Assembly (NCBI GenBank): GCA_031546845.1
Contig: JAVBJT010000019.1
Location: forward strand, 43,957-107,956
Origin: Azoarcus sp031546845
Lineage (GTDB): Bacteria > Pseudomonadota > Gammaproteobacteria > Burkholderiales > Rhodocyclaceae
Direction: 5' to 3'
DNA length: 64,000 nt
Shown: piece by piece, positions 8,712-16,440 of the stretch
How positions within the stretch are numbered: the first letter of the stretch is position 1
How the letters are laid out: each line of letters starts with the position of its first letter
Made by a program: the position numbers and the translations under genes
The notes under the pieces: generated by a model
What the model saw: the letters and a program-made list of their open reading frames with translations, nothing else
Told to the model about the DNA's origin: nothing
Database searches by the model: none

Positions 8712-9728
8712 TCAGGCTGCCTTCGCGCTCAACAACATGGCCGGGCGCGTGCAGATGAACAGCGGATAGGCGTACACCTCCATCTGCACCCACGCGTTGC
8801 GGTCCTTGTCCGGAACCGTCCAGGCATAAACCCGTTGCCCCGGCGTATTGACGAAATCGAACGTTTCCGCCGGGCTTTGCGCGACCTGGAACACGCCCGG
8901 CGCATTGACCGGGTAGAACTTGGCTTTTGTCGGATCGATGGCGATCTTGCTGCCGTCGTCGGTGCCGCGGTAGTTGTGGAACGTGATGCCGCCGAAGTTG
9001 AACGAACCGAACGCGATGTTCTCGCGCAGATCAGCAGATGCCTGCTGATTGAGCCAGGTTTCGCGCACGCTCGGATGCTTGATGAGCAGATCGAAGAAGT
9101 CGTCGCCGCACAGCGCGTGCACGCTGGTCACGCCGGGAACGAACGCGCCCCCGCCGGCTTTCGCCATCGCGCGCGTAACCTTGTGGCAGAGAGTACGCAC
9201 GTCGGTTGTCGGATCGTCCAGGGCGAAATCAATCTCCGCCGGGGCGGAGATGCCCCATTCGTCGAACCAATTGCGGATCACAGAGCCGTCCGCATCCAGC
9301 ACCACGCCCTGGATCGCGCCAAGGCGCATGTGCTCGAAAGTGAGCTCAATGTCGTCGTTCAACGATTTCATGCGGGCGGCTACCTCCGCCTGCACGCTGG
9401 CCAACTCGGACTCGCTGCCGAAGGCGCGAATATCCTGAATCTCGTCGGCCATCAACGTGTCCTGCTTGGCGATGCGCACGGTACGAAAATCGCGGATATC
9501 GCGCCTTGTGATATCCGCGACAGCGGGCGGCGCGCCGCGCTCGCTGGTCTGGATCAGCGTCAGCACGCCGTCCTTCTTCTCGATAGCGACGGTCGTGGTG
9601 CGCACCGGCTTGGGCGTGAAAATATTCTGCGAGCCCAGGAAGGTCGGCAGATAGGGCGCGCCGTTGATCGCCTCGGTGAGCGAGATCGCGTGAAAAGCAC
9701 GCCCCTTGAAAATGTCCATTGAAGCCAT
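8712..9728 (-). CDS. Major capsid protein, lambda gpE family
   Basis: The 338-residue protein matches Phage_cap_E/gpE. The N-terminus is MDIFKGRAFHAISLTEAIN, and conserved blocks follow: IAKQDTLMADEIQDIRAFG (about residues 86-104), ALCGDDFFDLLIKHPSVRETW (about 207-227) and the C-terminal PLFICTRPAMLLSA. It forms the icosahedral shell with the decoration protein encoded upstream. AGGAG lies nine bases before the ATG. The length is close to that of lambda gpE (341 residues). Confidence 0.95.
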   Translation of the reverse strand: MASMDIFKGRAFHAISLTEAINGAPYLPTFLGSQNIFTPKPVRTTTVAIEKKDGVLTLIQTSERGAPPAVADITRRDIRDFRTVRIAKQDTLMADEIQDIRAFGSESELASVQAEVAARMKSLNDDIELTFEHMRLGAIQGVVLDADGSVIRNWFDEWGISAPAEIDFALDDPTTDVRTLCHKVTRAMAKAGGGAFVPGVTSVHALCGDDFFDLLIKHPSVRETWLNQQASADLRENIAFGSFNFGGITFHNYRGTDDGSKIAIDPTKAKFYPVNAPGVFQVAQSPAETFDFVNTPGQRVYAWTVPDKDRNAWVQMEVYAYPLFICTRPAMLLSAKAA

Positions 9729-9749
9729 GTGTTTTTGCTCCTTGTAAGA

Positions 9750-10115
9750 TCAGCGGATGACGATGCCGAGCGCGAGCAGATCGGCAGTGGCCGCAGCCTG
9801 CTTCTCCTCATCGATAGCGGCGGGCCAGGAAAGCGACGACCCGCGCACTTCGGTATCGCGCGCGGTGACGACGGCGGCGTGATCCGCGTCGGTTGCATCG
9901 ACGTTGTCGTACAGGATCGCGGCGGCCTGCTCACTGCCGTCGCTTGCCGCTGGCGCCAGCGGCACGTACTTCCCGCTGGCGGTGACTTCGCCGAGCACCC
10001 TGCCGACGATACCGGCAGTGCCGGAAGCCAATGTGACGACCTCGCGGGAGCGGGTGCCGTTGGCTTCACTGATGATGTATTCGCCGGTGTGGGGGCCTTC
10101 TTTCAGTACGGTCAT
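9750..10115 (-). CDS. Head decoration protein, lambda gpD family
   Basis: The 121-residue protein contains LKEGPHTGEYIISEANGTRS, the N-terminal gpD signature, then the beta-rich GKYVPLAPAASDGSEQAAAI and a GIVIR terminus. Such proteins trimerise on the expanded capsid and stabilise it. The start at 10115 has AGGAGA seven bases upstream. It lies between the protease/scaffold and capsid genes, the same order as lambda C-Nu3-D-E. Confidence 0.93.
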   Translation of the reverse strand: MTVLKEGPHTGEYIISEANGTRSREVVTLASGTAGIVGRVLGEVTASGKYVPLAPAASDGSEQAAAILYDNVDATDADHAAVVTARDTEVRGSSLSWPAAIDEEKQAAATADLLALGIVIR

Positions 10116-10128
10116 GTTTCTCTCCTGA

Positions 10129-10521
10129 TTACTTGCGGGCGAAAGCGCGGCTCCAGCTCGCCGCGAGGAGCGCCGGCTCCGCCTCGTCGTCACTGGATTG
10201 CGCGCCGTGCTTGACGTCCGGATTCGGCACGCCGGCCATCGCGGCGGCGAAGTGGTTTGCCGTGGCCTGGGCCGTTGCGGGAACCGCGCCGAGAACGGCG
10301 GCGGCCTGCTCGACAGACAGGCCGGTGACGACGCACTGATGAGCGAGCGCGACCTGGCCGGCGGCCTTGTCGTGAGACAGGATGCCGCTCACGCGCTCGC
10401 GCTCGGTCTGCATTCCGGCCTTGTGGCCTTCGGCGTGGGATGCGGCGAGCAGGCTGTCCAGATCGGCCTGGGTGATAGTGGCGGGCGTCAGGGTGCCCGC
10501 CGGTGCGGTGGTGCCAGACAT
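10129..10521 (-). CDS. Nested scaffold protein (lambda Nu3-like), in-frame inside the protease gene
   Basis: An in-frame ATG at codon 310 of the protease gene is preceded by AAGGAGA with a 7-nt spacer, a stronger ribosome binding site than most genes here have. Initiation there gives a 130-residue Ala/Glu-rich helical protein starting MSGTTAPAGTLTPATITQAD, the size expected of a capsid scaffold. The arrangement repeats lambda C/Nu3, where the scaffold is the separately translated C-terminus of the protease. The internal site is visible in the sequence; the scaffold role is inferred from lambda. Confidence 0.75.
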   Translation of the reverse strand: MSGTTAPAGTLTPATITQADLDSLLAASHAEGHKAGMQTERERVSGILSHDKAAGQVALAHQCVVTGLSVEQAAAVLGAVPATAQATANHFAAAMAGVPNPDVKHGAQSSDDEAEPALLAASWSRAFARK

Positions 10522-11448
10522 ATGGGTTTCTCCTTTGTCGTTGGCGGTTGCGCTGGCGGGTCGCCAGACAGTGACGGGCCGGCTGCCGCCGGCCAATTCG
10601 GAAATCGTTCGATCCAGCGTGCCGATGCGGTCGGCAAGGCCCGCGGCGATCGCGGCGACGCCGTGGTACACGGCGGCCTGGGTGTTTCGCACGGCGCCGG
10701 CATCCAGCCCTCGCGCACTGGCCACGGCTTCGACGAACAGTGCGTAGAGCACATCGGATTCGCGCTGCAGGTCGGCACGCACGCTGTCCGGCAGCGGCGC
10801 GAAAGGGTTGCCGTCGACCTTGTGGCTGCCGGAATAGATCAGCGTGATTGCGATGCCGTCGGCCTCGAACGCCTTCGATAGATCGGCGTGGCGCATGACA
10901 ACGCCGATGGAGCCCGCGTAGCCGGTTTTGGTGGTGACGATTTCGTCGGCCGCGCTGGCGCAGAGATAGCCGGCGGACAACGCCATGCTGTCCAGCACGG
11001 CAACGTGCGGCTTGACGCCGCGCAAGGCCAGCAGTCGCTCGTGCGCCTCGAAAGCCCCCGCAGCCTCGCCGCCGGGGGAATCCCACACGGTGACGATGGC
11101 GCGCACGGCGGGATCGGCGGCCGCGGCTTCGGCGGTCGCAACGATGTCGTCGTAACCAAGAAACGTGGCACAGGTGGCGAGGTCGAAGCGGCCGCGATGC
11201 ACGAGTGCGCCTATGGCGGGAATCACCGCCACGCCATCGACGATCTTGTATCCGGCCTCGGCCCACTTGCCGTTGAACGCACCGAACAGATCGGCACGGA
11301 CAGGCGCGGGCGCGGCAGGGTGCGAAGCGGCGGACAGGCCGGACAGGCGCGGGGCGATGCCGGTCAGCATGGCATCGAGCGCCGTCGCCTGGATGAGCAG
11401 TGGGCGATTGAAGATGCGCGCGGCAAGGTGCGGGTAGGCGATGCTCAT
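10129..11448 (-). CDS. Prohead protease, S49/ClpP-like, lambda gpC type
   Basis: This 439-residue protein has an S49 (SppA-like) protease domain in roughly residues 65-290. It includes the VTVWDSPGGEA oxyanion region, the nucleophile Ser in LDSMALSAGYLCASAADEI and the GYAGSIGVVMRHADLSKAF segment. The C-terminal part after residue 310 is Ala-rich and helical and doubles as scaffold. It processes portal and scaffold during prohead maturation. Its start overlaps the portal stop codon (ATGA), as in lambda B-C. Confidence 0.93.
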   Translation of the reverse strand: MSIAYPHLAARIFNRPLLIQATALDAMLTGIAPRLSGLSAASHPAAPAPVRADLFGAFNGKWAEAGYKIVDGVAVIPAIGALVHRGRFDLATCATFLGYDDIVATAEAAAADPAVRAIVTVWDSPGGEAAGAFEAHERLLALRGVKPHVAVLDSMALSAGYLCASAADEIVTTKTGYAGSIGVVMRHADLSKAFEADGIAITLIYSGSHKVDGNPFAPLPDSVRADLQRESDVLYALFVEAVASARGLDAGAVRNTQAAVYHGVAAIAAGLADRIGTLDRTISELAGGSRPVTVWRPASATANDKGETHMSGTTAPAGTLTPATITQADLDSLLAASHAEGHKAGMQTERERVSGILSHDKAAGQVALAHQCVVTGLSVEQAAAVLGAVPATAQATANHFAAAMAGVPNPDVKHGAQSSDDEAEPALLAASWSRAFARK

Positions 11449-13298
11449 TGGCTGCCCTCGCCAGGCTGCGGATTTCCTGCGGACGTCGCGTCCTCATCGT
11501 CCGCGTTGGGTTGCAGTGTGATCGGCCGTCTCACGCCGCCGTCCTCGGCCCATGTCCTTGACACATCCGCGCCCGGAGCGGGCAGACCGAGCTTGGCGCG
11601 CAGCGCCTTTTCGTCATCGAACTGGGGCGTGATGGCGCCTGCGCGCACACCGACGCCGTATCCATCCAAAAGCGACTTGCCGTCCATGTCGTCATCCTCG
11701 GAAGAGCCTTTCGCGCCCTCCCGTTCGTCCTCGTTTGTCTCGTCATTGGTTTGCGTTGCGGCGGCTGAATTGGCCGCACCCGTTTCAATCGGCAGCCCGA
11801 GCTCGGCCATGCGCTTGCGCTCATGCGCGCGCTGCTCGATCACTTCTTCCCAATCGGCGCCTTGCTCCGCGCATTCGTCTTCGAGCGTGGAGAGGTTGTA
11901 GTCCATGCGCATACCGGAGGCGGAGGCCTCTTTCACCGGATCGACCCAGCCGCGCCCGCTGAAAATGAACCGGCAACGGGTGTAGGCATAGCGGTTGAGG
12001 TAAAAGTTGGGGGCCTCGATTTCGCCGGCATTGATCGCCTCTTCCAGCCACAGGTCGTAGATGGGGCGCAGCCAGGTATCCATGAGCCAGCGCCGCCGGC
12101 CGTTGAAGTAGCGCCAGGCTTCGAGCAGCGTGGCGCGCGCGCTGCTGTAGTTGGTCTTGGAAAAATCCTTGAGCAGCAGCTCGTAGGGCAGATTCATGCC
12201 GGCGGCGATATGCCGCAGCACGGCGTGCATGAATGCCTCAAATGCCGCGTTCGGACGGCCTGGAGTGAAACTGGCGAGCCTTGCGCCCACGGGCAGCGGA
12301 ATAACCGCCGCGCCTTTCACCTCCCGAATGCCGCGGGCTTGTTTGACTGAAGCCTTCCACGCTTCGCGTGGGTCGTCGCCGAAAAGCGCCCCGGCGGCCT
12401 CGGGGCTGAGGTCCGATTCCAGAAATGCGGCGATCAACGAATTGGCGACGGATGCCTGCAGCTCGGTATTCGTGTATTTGCCGGCCATGTGAAACTCGCG
12501 CATCACAGCCGTCACGATGGGCTTTCCGCGGCTTTGCCCGGTGCGCTCCTTGTCGTGCAGATGAATGACGCGCTTGCGGCCCCACCGGGTCGTCGCTTCG
12601 ACGTAGTCCCACTCCTGCATGCCGCCTGCGGGCGCGAAACCGCCGTAGCCGTAAAGATCGCCGGGGTGGCGCTTGGACACGTAGTAGCCGACCGGCGCAC
12701 CGTAGAAATCGCGGCGGATACCGGCGCGCACGTCGGGATCGGCGCGCAACATGGGCGGCGTGCTCACGCGGTCCGATTCGACCATCATCAGATTGGTGGC
12801 CCATTTGCGGTCGCCGCGTGGCTGCCATAGCGGCAACGCAAAATGGTCGCCGTTGAGCATCGCGCTACCGAGCGCCTGCAGCGTGAGGCCGAGCAGATTC
12901 AACTCGCGCGCGGCATCGCATTCGGTGGTTTCGGCCCAACTGCGGAATTTGGCCTCGACGATGTTTCCCCACTCGCGCGCTTGATCCGGCGTCCAGCCGA
13001 GCAGCCGATAATCGGGTTTTGCCGAAAGGCGCAACTGCGCGCCGACGATGCAGTCCTTGAGCGTCTGCATGCCGCCCGCGGCAAGCCCGTTGTTTCGTGC
13101 AAGATCGCGCGAGCGGGGGGTGAGCGTTTCGAGATCGGCGAGCAGGTCGGCATCGGCCGAGCCGGGAACCGGAAACCACCCCGGCATGGACAGGTCGCTG
13201 GTCGATGCGGCCGCATGCGCGGTGCTGGACATGCCGGCGCCTGGCCGATTGGCCGAAGCCGCCGCGCGGGCGATGGCGGGCCGGCGGCGCGATGCCAT
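11445..13298 (-). CDS. Phage portal protein, lambda gpB family
   Basis: The 617-residue protein has the lambda-family portal core: RSRDLARNNGLAAGGMQTLK (about residues 63-82), LTLQALGSAMLNGDHFALPL, VIHLHDKERTGQSRGKP and AAGMNLPYELLLKDFSKTNY. It forms the dodecameric ring at the packaging vertex. The acidic, low-complexity C-terminus (from about residue 520) is typical of the region trimmed by the gpC-type protease. The start at 13298 overlaps the previous stop codon (TGATG) and has GAGGGG upstream. Confidence 0.94.
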   Translation of the reverse strand: MASRRRPAIARAAASANRPGAGMSSTAHAAASTSDLSMPGWFPVPGSADADLLADLETLTPRSRDLARNNGLAAGGMQTLKDCIVGAQLRLSAKPDYRLLGWTPDQAREWGNIVEAKFRSWAETTECDAARELNLLGLTLQALGSAMLNGDHFALPLWQPRGDRKWATNLMMVESDRVSTPPMLRADPDVRAGIRRDFYGAPVGYYVSKRHPGDLYGYGGFAPAGGMQEWDYVEATTRWGRKRVIHLHDKERTGQSRGKPIVTAVMREFHMAGKYTNTELQASVANSLIAAFLESDLSPEAAGALFGDDPREAWKASVKQARGIREVKGAAVIPLPVGARLASFTPGRPNAAFEAFMHAVLRHIAAGMNLPYELLLKDFSKTNYSSARATLLEAWRYFNGRRRWLMDTWLRPIYDLWLEEAINAGEIEAPNFYLNRYAYTRCRFIFSGRGWVDPVKEASASGMRMDYNLSTLEDECAEQGADWEEVIEQRAHERKRMAELGLPIETGAANSAAATQTNDETNEDEREGAKGSSEDDDMDGKSLLDGYGVGVRAGAITPQFDDEKALRAKLGLPAPGADVSRTWAEDGGVRRPITLQPNADDEDATSAGNPQPGEGSQ

Positions 13299-13534
13299 CA
13301 GCGCCCCCTCACCGGATAAATGGGGCGGTGCGCGTGACGGCCCGAGCGCGCATCGAGCTCGGCGCAAACGGCGTCCAATTCCTTGCGGATATCGGAAATG
13401 CGCTGGTCATACCGGGCGTTGCGGTCTCCGCTGCCCACAGCGGTAGGTTGCGTCAGGCGGGCGTGCAGGGATTGCGTGAGCGTGTCACGCAGTTGGTGCA
13501 GTTGCTCGGTGCTGTAGTGGCTGTAGAGTCCCAT
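13298..13534 (-). CDS. gpW-like head-tail joining candidate
   Basis: This small (78 residues), helical, charged protein starts MGLYSHYSTEQLHQLRDTL and lies immediately before the portal gene with a TGATG overlap, the position of lambda W. The Gln/Leu/Arg-rich helices (RDTLTQSLHARL, RYDQRISDIRKELDAVCAEL) fit a gpW-like connector or a related small head protein, but no strict family motif is visible. The only ATG in frame lies inside the right arm of a 10-bp inverted repeat and has no ribosome binding site, which suggests that translation depends on RNA structure. Confidence 0.55.
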   Translation of the reverse strand: MGLYSHYSTEQLHQLRDTLTQSLHARLTQPTAVGSGDRNARYDQRISDIRKELDAVCAELDARSGRHAHRPIYPVRGR

Positions 13535-13560
13535 GCCGGTATCGTCGCCGGCATGGGTGC

Positions 13561-13602
13561 GAAATATTCAGGGGAAATTTTCAGGAAAAATTTCGCTTTT
13601 TA
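13561..13602. repeat. 42-bp repeat, left copy, flanking the fibre cassette
   Basis: Forty of 42 bases match a second copy at 16134-16175 in the same orientation. The repeat contains three GAAA-N-TTTC-type blocks (stem-loop TTCAGGGGAAA, then CAGGAAAAATTTCGC). The stop codon of the last fibre-cassette gene lies inside it. On the minus strand it ends 26 bases before the gpW-like start, so it may also carry a promoter or terminator. Confidence 0.85.
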
Positions 13603-13893
13603 AGGGTGCACAGCGGGCAGCACGGCAAAAACCGTAGTCTTGCGCCGCCCCTTGGCGGTCGTGACGGTGTTGGTCACGCTACCCCCGGCGCCGCCGACGA
13701 AGACCGACACCAGCGCCCCATGCTGGCCAGGCGACGATAACGTGACGCCGACAGACAGCCATTCGCTATTGACGATGGCATCGCCGTCATCGATCAGTTT
13801 CGCGTAATCAATGCCGTAATCGAGGACGTCGTCCTGGCGTTGCCATACCGCCAAGGTGCCGTCGGGTTGTACGGTAAAAGCCGATTTGTTCAT
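13600..13893 (-). CDS. Small virion-cassette protein of unknown function
   Basis: This 97-residue protein starts MNKSAFTVQPDGTLAVWQRQ and contains VNSEWLSVGVTLSSPGQHG, a pattern seen in short beta-sandwich proteins that accompany phage fibres. It is the last gene of the cassette and ends within the 42-bp repeat. The gene upstream stops five bases before its start. No enzymatic motif or membrane segment is seen. A part in fibre attachment or head decoration is possible by position only. Confidence 0.6.
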   Translation of the reverse strand: MNKSAFTVQPDGTLAVWQRQDDVLDYGIDYAKLIDDGDAIVNSEWLSVGVTLSSPGQHGALVSVFVGGAGGSVTNTVTTAKGRRKTTVFAVLPAVHP

Positions 13894-13897
13894 GGTT

Positions 13898-15262
13898 TTA
13901 TACCTGTAGCGTCCAACGTGTCGCCAGCCTGAGCATGCGGGGAGGAATACGCGCGCACCAGATGCGATGCCGCGAAGGGGCTGCATCGGCGCCGGGTAGC
14001 CAGGCGAAGGCCAGGCTTCGCGCAGGAGCGAAACCGTGAAGCCTTATCTCGGTTTCAAGCGATGCGGCCGCCTCTGCCTTTGCGCAGGCGGCGCCGGCAA
14101 TCAAGGAGAACGCCGTGCCCAACGCGCCGGAGGCCGTAGCCCGCGCTACGGCCAGGCCGGCCATTCTGATTTCGGCAACAAGGTCGCCCTTGGCGTCCGC
14201 CTTGCCCCTGGCCTCTCCGAACAACCCGGCCGCGATGGTCAGCGCGGCGGTGCATACGGAACGTGCCGATGCGGCGCCGTGGAGCAAAGTGTCGGCGGCC
14301 AACGCGCCCGCCGCTTGCGCCCTGCAAAGCGCCACCCCGCGCATTTCGATAGCCGCATCGAGCGCGGCAAGGCAGACCGACTTCGCCTTTGCATGGACGT
14401 TGAGCAAAATAGCGGTACTCAGCGTTGCCGGTGCGACTGCGTTGCTCTCCGCCAGCCCCGCCAATGTGAGCGCGCATGTCAGCGCGGCCGCCGCGCTTGA
14501 ACTTGCTGCAGCGCTGCCGGCAAGAAGCTGCGCGGGCCCTTCCGCCCCTTCGCCGAAATAAATGCGCATTCGCGGCGCATTAAACACCGACCACGGATTG
14601 AGCAGCAGCGCGTCAAGGTCGTCGACATGCGAGCGGCGCATGGCAACGGCCAGCACTTGGCCGGGGAACCCGGTTGCCGTGTAGCCGAGCACGCGCAGAT
14701 CGACGCCGGCCACACGTAAATACCATGCTCCCGTATTTGTGGCGGAGCGCGCACCCACCGCGGCGGTGGTCAGATCGCGGTATTGCAGCCGCACAGTGCC
14801 GGCGGCATCGCGCCCCACGGCCAGCGCAACGGTATCGCCGACGGAAATAGGAAAATCGGTCGAGCTGGTCAGCCCGCACGAAGCGCGCAGCGTATAAGCC
14901 GTACCGTTGCTGCGAACATAGACCCGGAGATGATTCGCCAGGTCCGAACTTCCGATGATAGAACGCTCTGCGGTATTGCTGATCTGTTCGGTAATGCGGA
15001 CTATGCACAGAATCGCAAACTGCCCTGTGCCGAAATTCCACGCTGGATCCTGCGCGGGGGCGATAACCGCGCCCAGCCCGGCATTGCCCGCCGCCTCCAG
15101 CGCCAACCCATACGGCGTGGCCACCGCGCGGTGGTACGCAGCCGGCCGGGTAACGATGCCGCTGCTTGCCGCGGGCGTCCAGACAAAATCCCACCCATCG
15201 GCGGGTGCGGCAAAACCCTGCGGTTGAGACAGAACCGGGCGGGACGCGGCAATGGAAAGCAT
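13898..15262 (-). CDS. Phage fibre/receptor-binding protein with LamG-like domain and Ala-rich repeats
   Basis: This protein has 454 residues. Residues about 40-240 look like a concanavalin/LamG-like beta sandwich ending in LLLNPWSVFNAPRMRIYF, a segment common at the end of such domains in phage proteins. From about residue 250 to 440 there are roughly seven imperfect 20-residue repeats of the form T-x-I-x-L-x-G-x-A-x-A-x-A-x-A-x-A-L, likely a beta-solenoid or stalk. The start at 15262 overlaps the preceding stop codon (TAATG). I infer host recognition; its placement among head genes and not after the tape measure is unusual. Confidence 0.7.
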   Translation of the reverse strand: MLSIAASRPVLSQPQGFAAPADGWDFVWTPAASSGIVTRPAAYHRAVATPYGLALEAAGNAGLGAVIAPAQDPAWNFGTGQFAILCIVRITEQISNTAERSIIGSSDLANHLRVYVRSNGTAYTLRASCGLTSSTDFPISVGDTVALAVGRDAAGTVRLQYRDLTTAAVGARSATNTGAWYLRVAGVDLRVLGYTATGFPGQVLAVAMRRSHVDDLDALLLNPWSVFNAPRMRIYFGEGAEGPAQLLAGSAAASSSAAAALTCALTLAGLAESNAVAPATLSTAILLNVHAKAKSVCLAALDAAIEMRGVALCRAQAAGALAADTLLHGAASARSVCTAALTIAAGLFGEARGKADAKGDLVAEIRMAGLAVARATASGALGTAFSLIAGAACAKAEAAASLETEIRLHGFAPARSLAFAWLPGADAAPSRHRIWCARIPPRMLRLATRWTLQV

Positions 15263-15651
15263 TACACGGTCTGCGCGGAATCGATCGCGGACAGCAAGGC
15301 CTCGACCGTTACGGCCGCCCCGGCATTGCCATTGAATACAACGCGCACATGCATAACGGCCGGATCGATGGCCACCGCGCCCGAATCGGTTTCGCTGCCT
15401 GCGGCAACCCCGCCGCCGAAACGGTGGATCGTGCGCCAGTCGGCCGCCGCCGGTGCATCCGCGTGTGCGATCTGCACCGCGCATTCGCACTGCGCAGAAG
15501 GCGCGGTACCGCCATTGGTCAAGCGCGCGGTCAGCACCGCACCCTGAGCGGCGCGCAGATCGGCCACACCGGAAACAGTCGCCCCCGCCGCGCACGGCGT
15601 ACCGCGGGCAACCAGCACGCGGGCGGATTTTGTGAGCGTAGTGGTGCTCAT
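15262..15651 (-). CDS. Fibre-cassette protein of unknown function
   Basis: A 129-residue protein, MSTTTLTKSARVLVARGTPC onward, made almost entirely of short predicted strands (ATVSGVADLRAAQGAVLTARL, DSGAVAIDPAVMHVRVVF). It has three Cys residues and no signal peptide. It overlaps the fibre gene start by one base, so the two are co-translated. Comparable small beta proteins accompany fibres in Pseudomonas and Burkholderia prophages, but I cannot assign a family. Confidence 0.65.
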   Translation of the reverse strand: MSTTTLTKSARVLVARGTPCAAGATVSGVADLRAAQGAVLTARLTNGGTAPSAQCECAVQIAHADAPAAADWRTIHRFGGGVAAGSETDSGAVAIDPAVMHVRVVFNGNAGAAVTVEALLSAIDSAQTV

Positions 15652-15664
15652 GGCGTGCCCCCGC

Positions 15665-16078
15665 TCAGTCGTCGATCTGGACCGTTAGCGCGCCCACCTC
15701 GAACTTCGGCGCGGCATCGCCCGCATTGATCGTCTTGGCGGCAGTCAGCGGCGCATGGAACAACAGATTGCCGCCCGTCGGCGCATCGGCGATAAACCAA
15801 TGCGTCACATTGCCCCAACTGGCCGACGGCACCGGAAAAGCCACCTCGGCGGCATTGGCGACCGTGCCATTCCCACCGGCCGGCCCCGTCCAGCTCGTAC
15901 CGGCACAAGCGATAGCCGCGCGGGCATAACCGCCCCCGGCCACTTCCGCCCCCATCGCTGTATCCGAACCGGCGGCGGTGCTCAGCCCCACATACACATT
16001 GCTCGGAGCCACAAAAGCAGCCCCTTTGAAAAGATGGCCCAACAGGGCGTTTTCAAGATAATCCGACATTGCGCTCAT
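15665..16078 (-). CDS. Phage virion-associated protein at the head of the fibre cassette
   Basis: The 137-residue protein starts MSAMSDYLENALLGHLFKGA, with SNVYVGLSTAAGSD next and GTVANAAEVAFPVPSASWGN later. These segments mark a widespread phage family usually annotated only as hypothetical, found beside fibre genes. The start at 16078 follows AAGGA by six bases; an upstream in-frame ATG has no ribosome site. It is first in the cassette and lies 55 bases downstream of the second 42-bp repeat copy. Confidence 0.7.
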   Translation of the reverse strand: MSAMSDYLENALLGHLFKGAAFVAPSNVYVGLSTAAGSDTAMGAEVAGGGYARAAIACAGTSWTGPAGGNGTVANAAEVAFPVPSASWGNVTHWFIADAPTGGNLLFHAPLTAAKTINAGDAAPKFEVGALTVQIDD

Positions 16079-16133
16079 TGCGTTTTCCTTCAAACAGGTC
16101 AGCGTCAATGCAGGATCGTGGCAGCGCGGAACG

Positions 16134-16175
16134 GAAATTTTCAGGGGAAAATTTCAGGAAAAATTTCGCTTTTTA
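16134..16175. repeat. 42-bp repeat, right copy, upstream of the fibre cassette
   Basis: This is the partner of the copy at 13561-13602, same orientation, two mismatches. Here the outer blocks form a perfect 9-bp stem, GAAATTTTC/GAAAATTTC, with a 4-nt AGGG loop. It lies between the minus-strand cassette and the plus-strand hicA promoter. Confidence 0.85.
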
Positions 16176-16216
16176 GCAGTCGGCAAGAAATGACTTGGAG
16201 CGATCTGCGCGCCCAA

Positions 16217-16248
16217 TTGACCGCTTTATTTTTGTGTATAATTACACA
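16217..16248 (+). promoter_or_regulatory. hicAB promoter with overlapping palindromic operator
   Basis: TATAAT lies at 16237-16242, and a TTGACC at 16217-16222 is the best -35 box, although the 14-nt spacer is short. The -10 sits inside TGTGTA-TAAT-TACACA (16233-16248), a perfect 6-4-6 inverted repeat ending one base before the hicA start codon. This is where a HicB repressor would bind for autoregulation; the operator role is inferred from the family. Confidence 0.6.
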
Positions 16249-16249
16249 C

Positions 16250-16438
16250 ATGAACAGCGCAGCCATCATCAAACGACTTGAAGCGGAAGGCTGGAAGTGT
16301 GTCGGCGGCAAAGGCGACCACATGAAATTCAAGCACGCCGGCAAGCCAGGCCATGTGGTGGTCCCGCACCCGCGCAAGGATATGCCTGTCGGCACGCTGC
16401 GAAACATCTACCGGCAAGCCGGATGGGATTGGAGGTGA
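16250..16438 (+). CDS. hicA: HicA-type mRNA interferase toxin
   Basis: The 62-residue protein shows the complete HicA fold: IIKRLEAEGWKCVGGKGDHM followed by KFKHAGKPGHVVVPHPRKDM and TLRNIYRQAGW. The His in GDHMKF aligns with the catalytic His of HicA toxins, which cleave mRNA. It is oriented against the surrounding minus-strand phage operon and followed after two bases by hicB, the usual order. As a moron it may protect the prophage from loss or act in abortive defence. Confidence 0.93.
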   Translation: MNSAAIIKRLEAEGWKCVGGKGDHMKFKHAGKPGHVVVPHPRKDMPVGTLRNIYRQAGWDWR

Positions 16439-16440
16439 GT

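Noticed and set aside
13898..16078. Fibre genes as an additional DGR target
   Set aside because: No stretch in them matches the template repeat, and the FGE/lectin-type C-terminus is absent.
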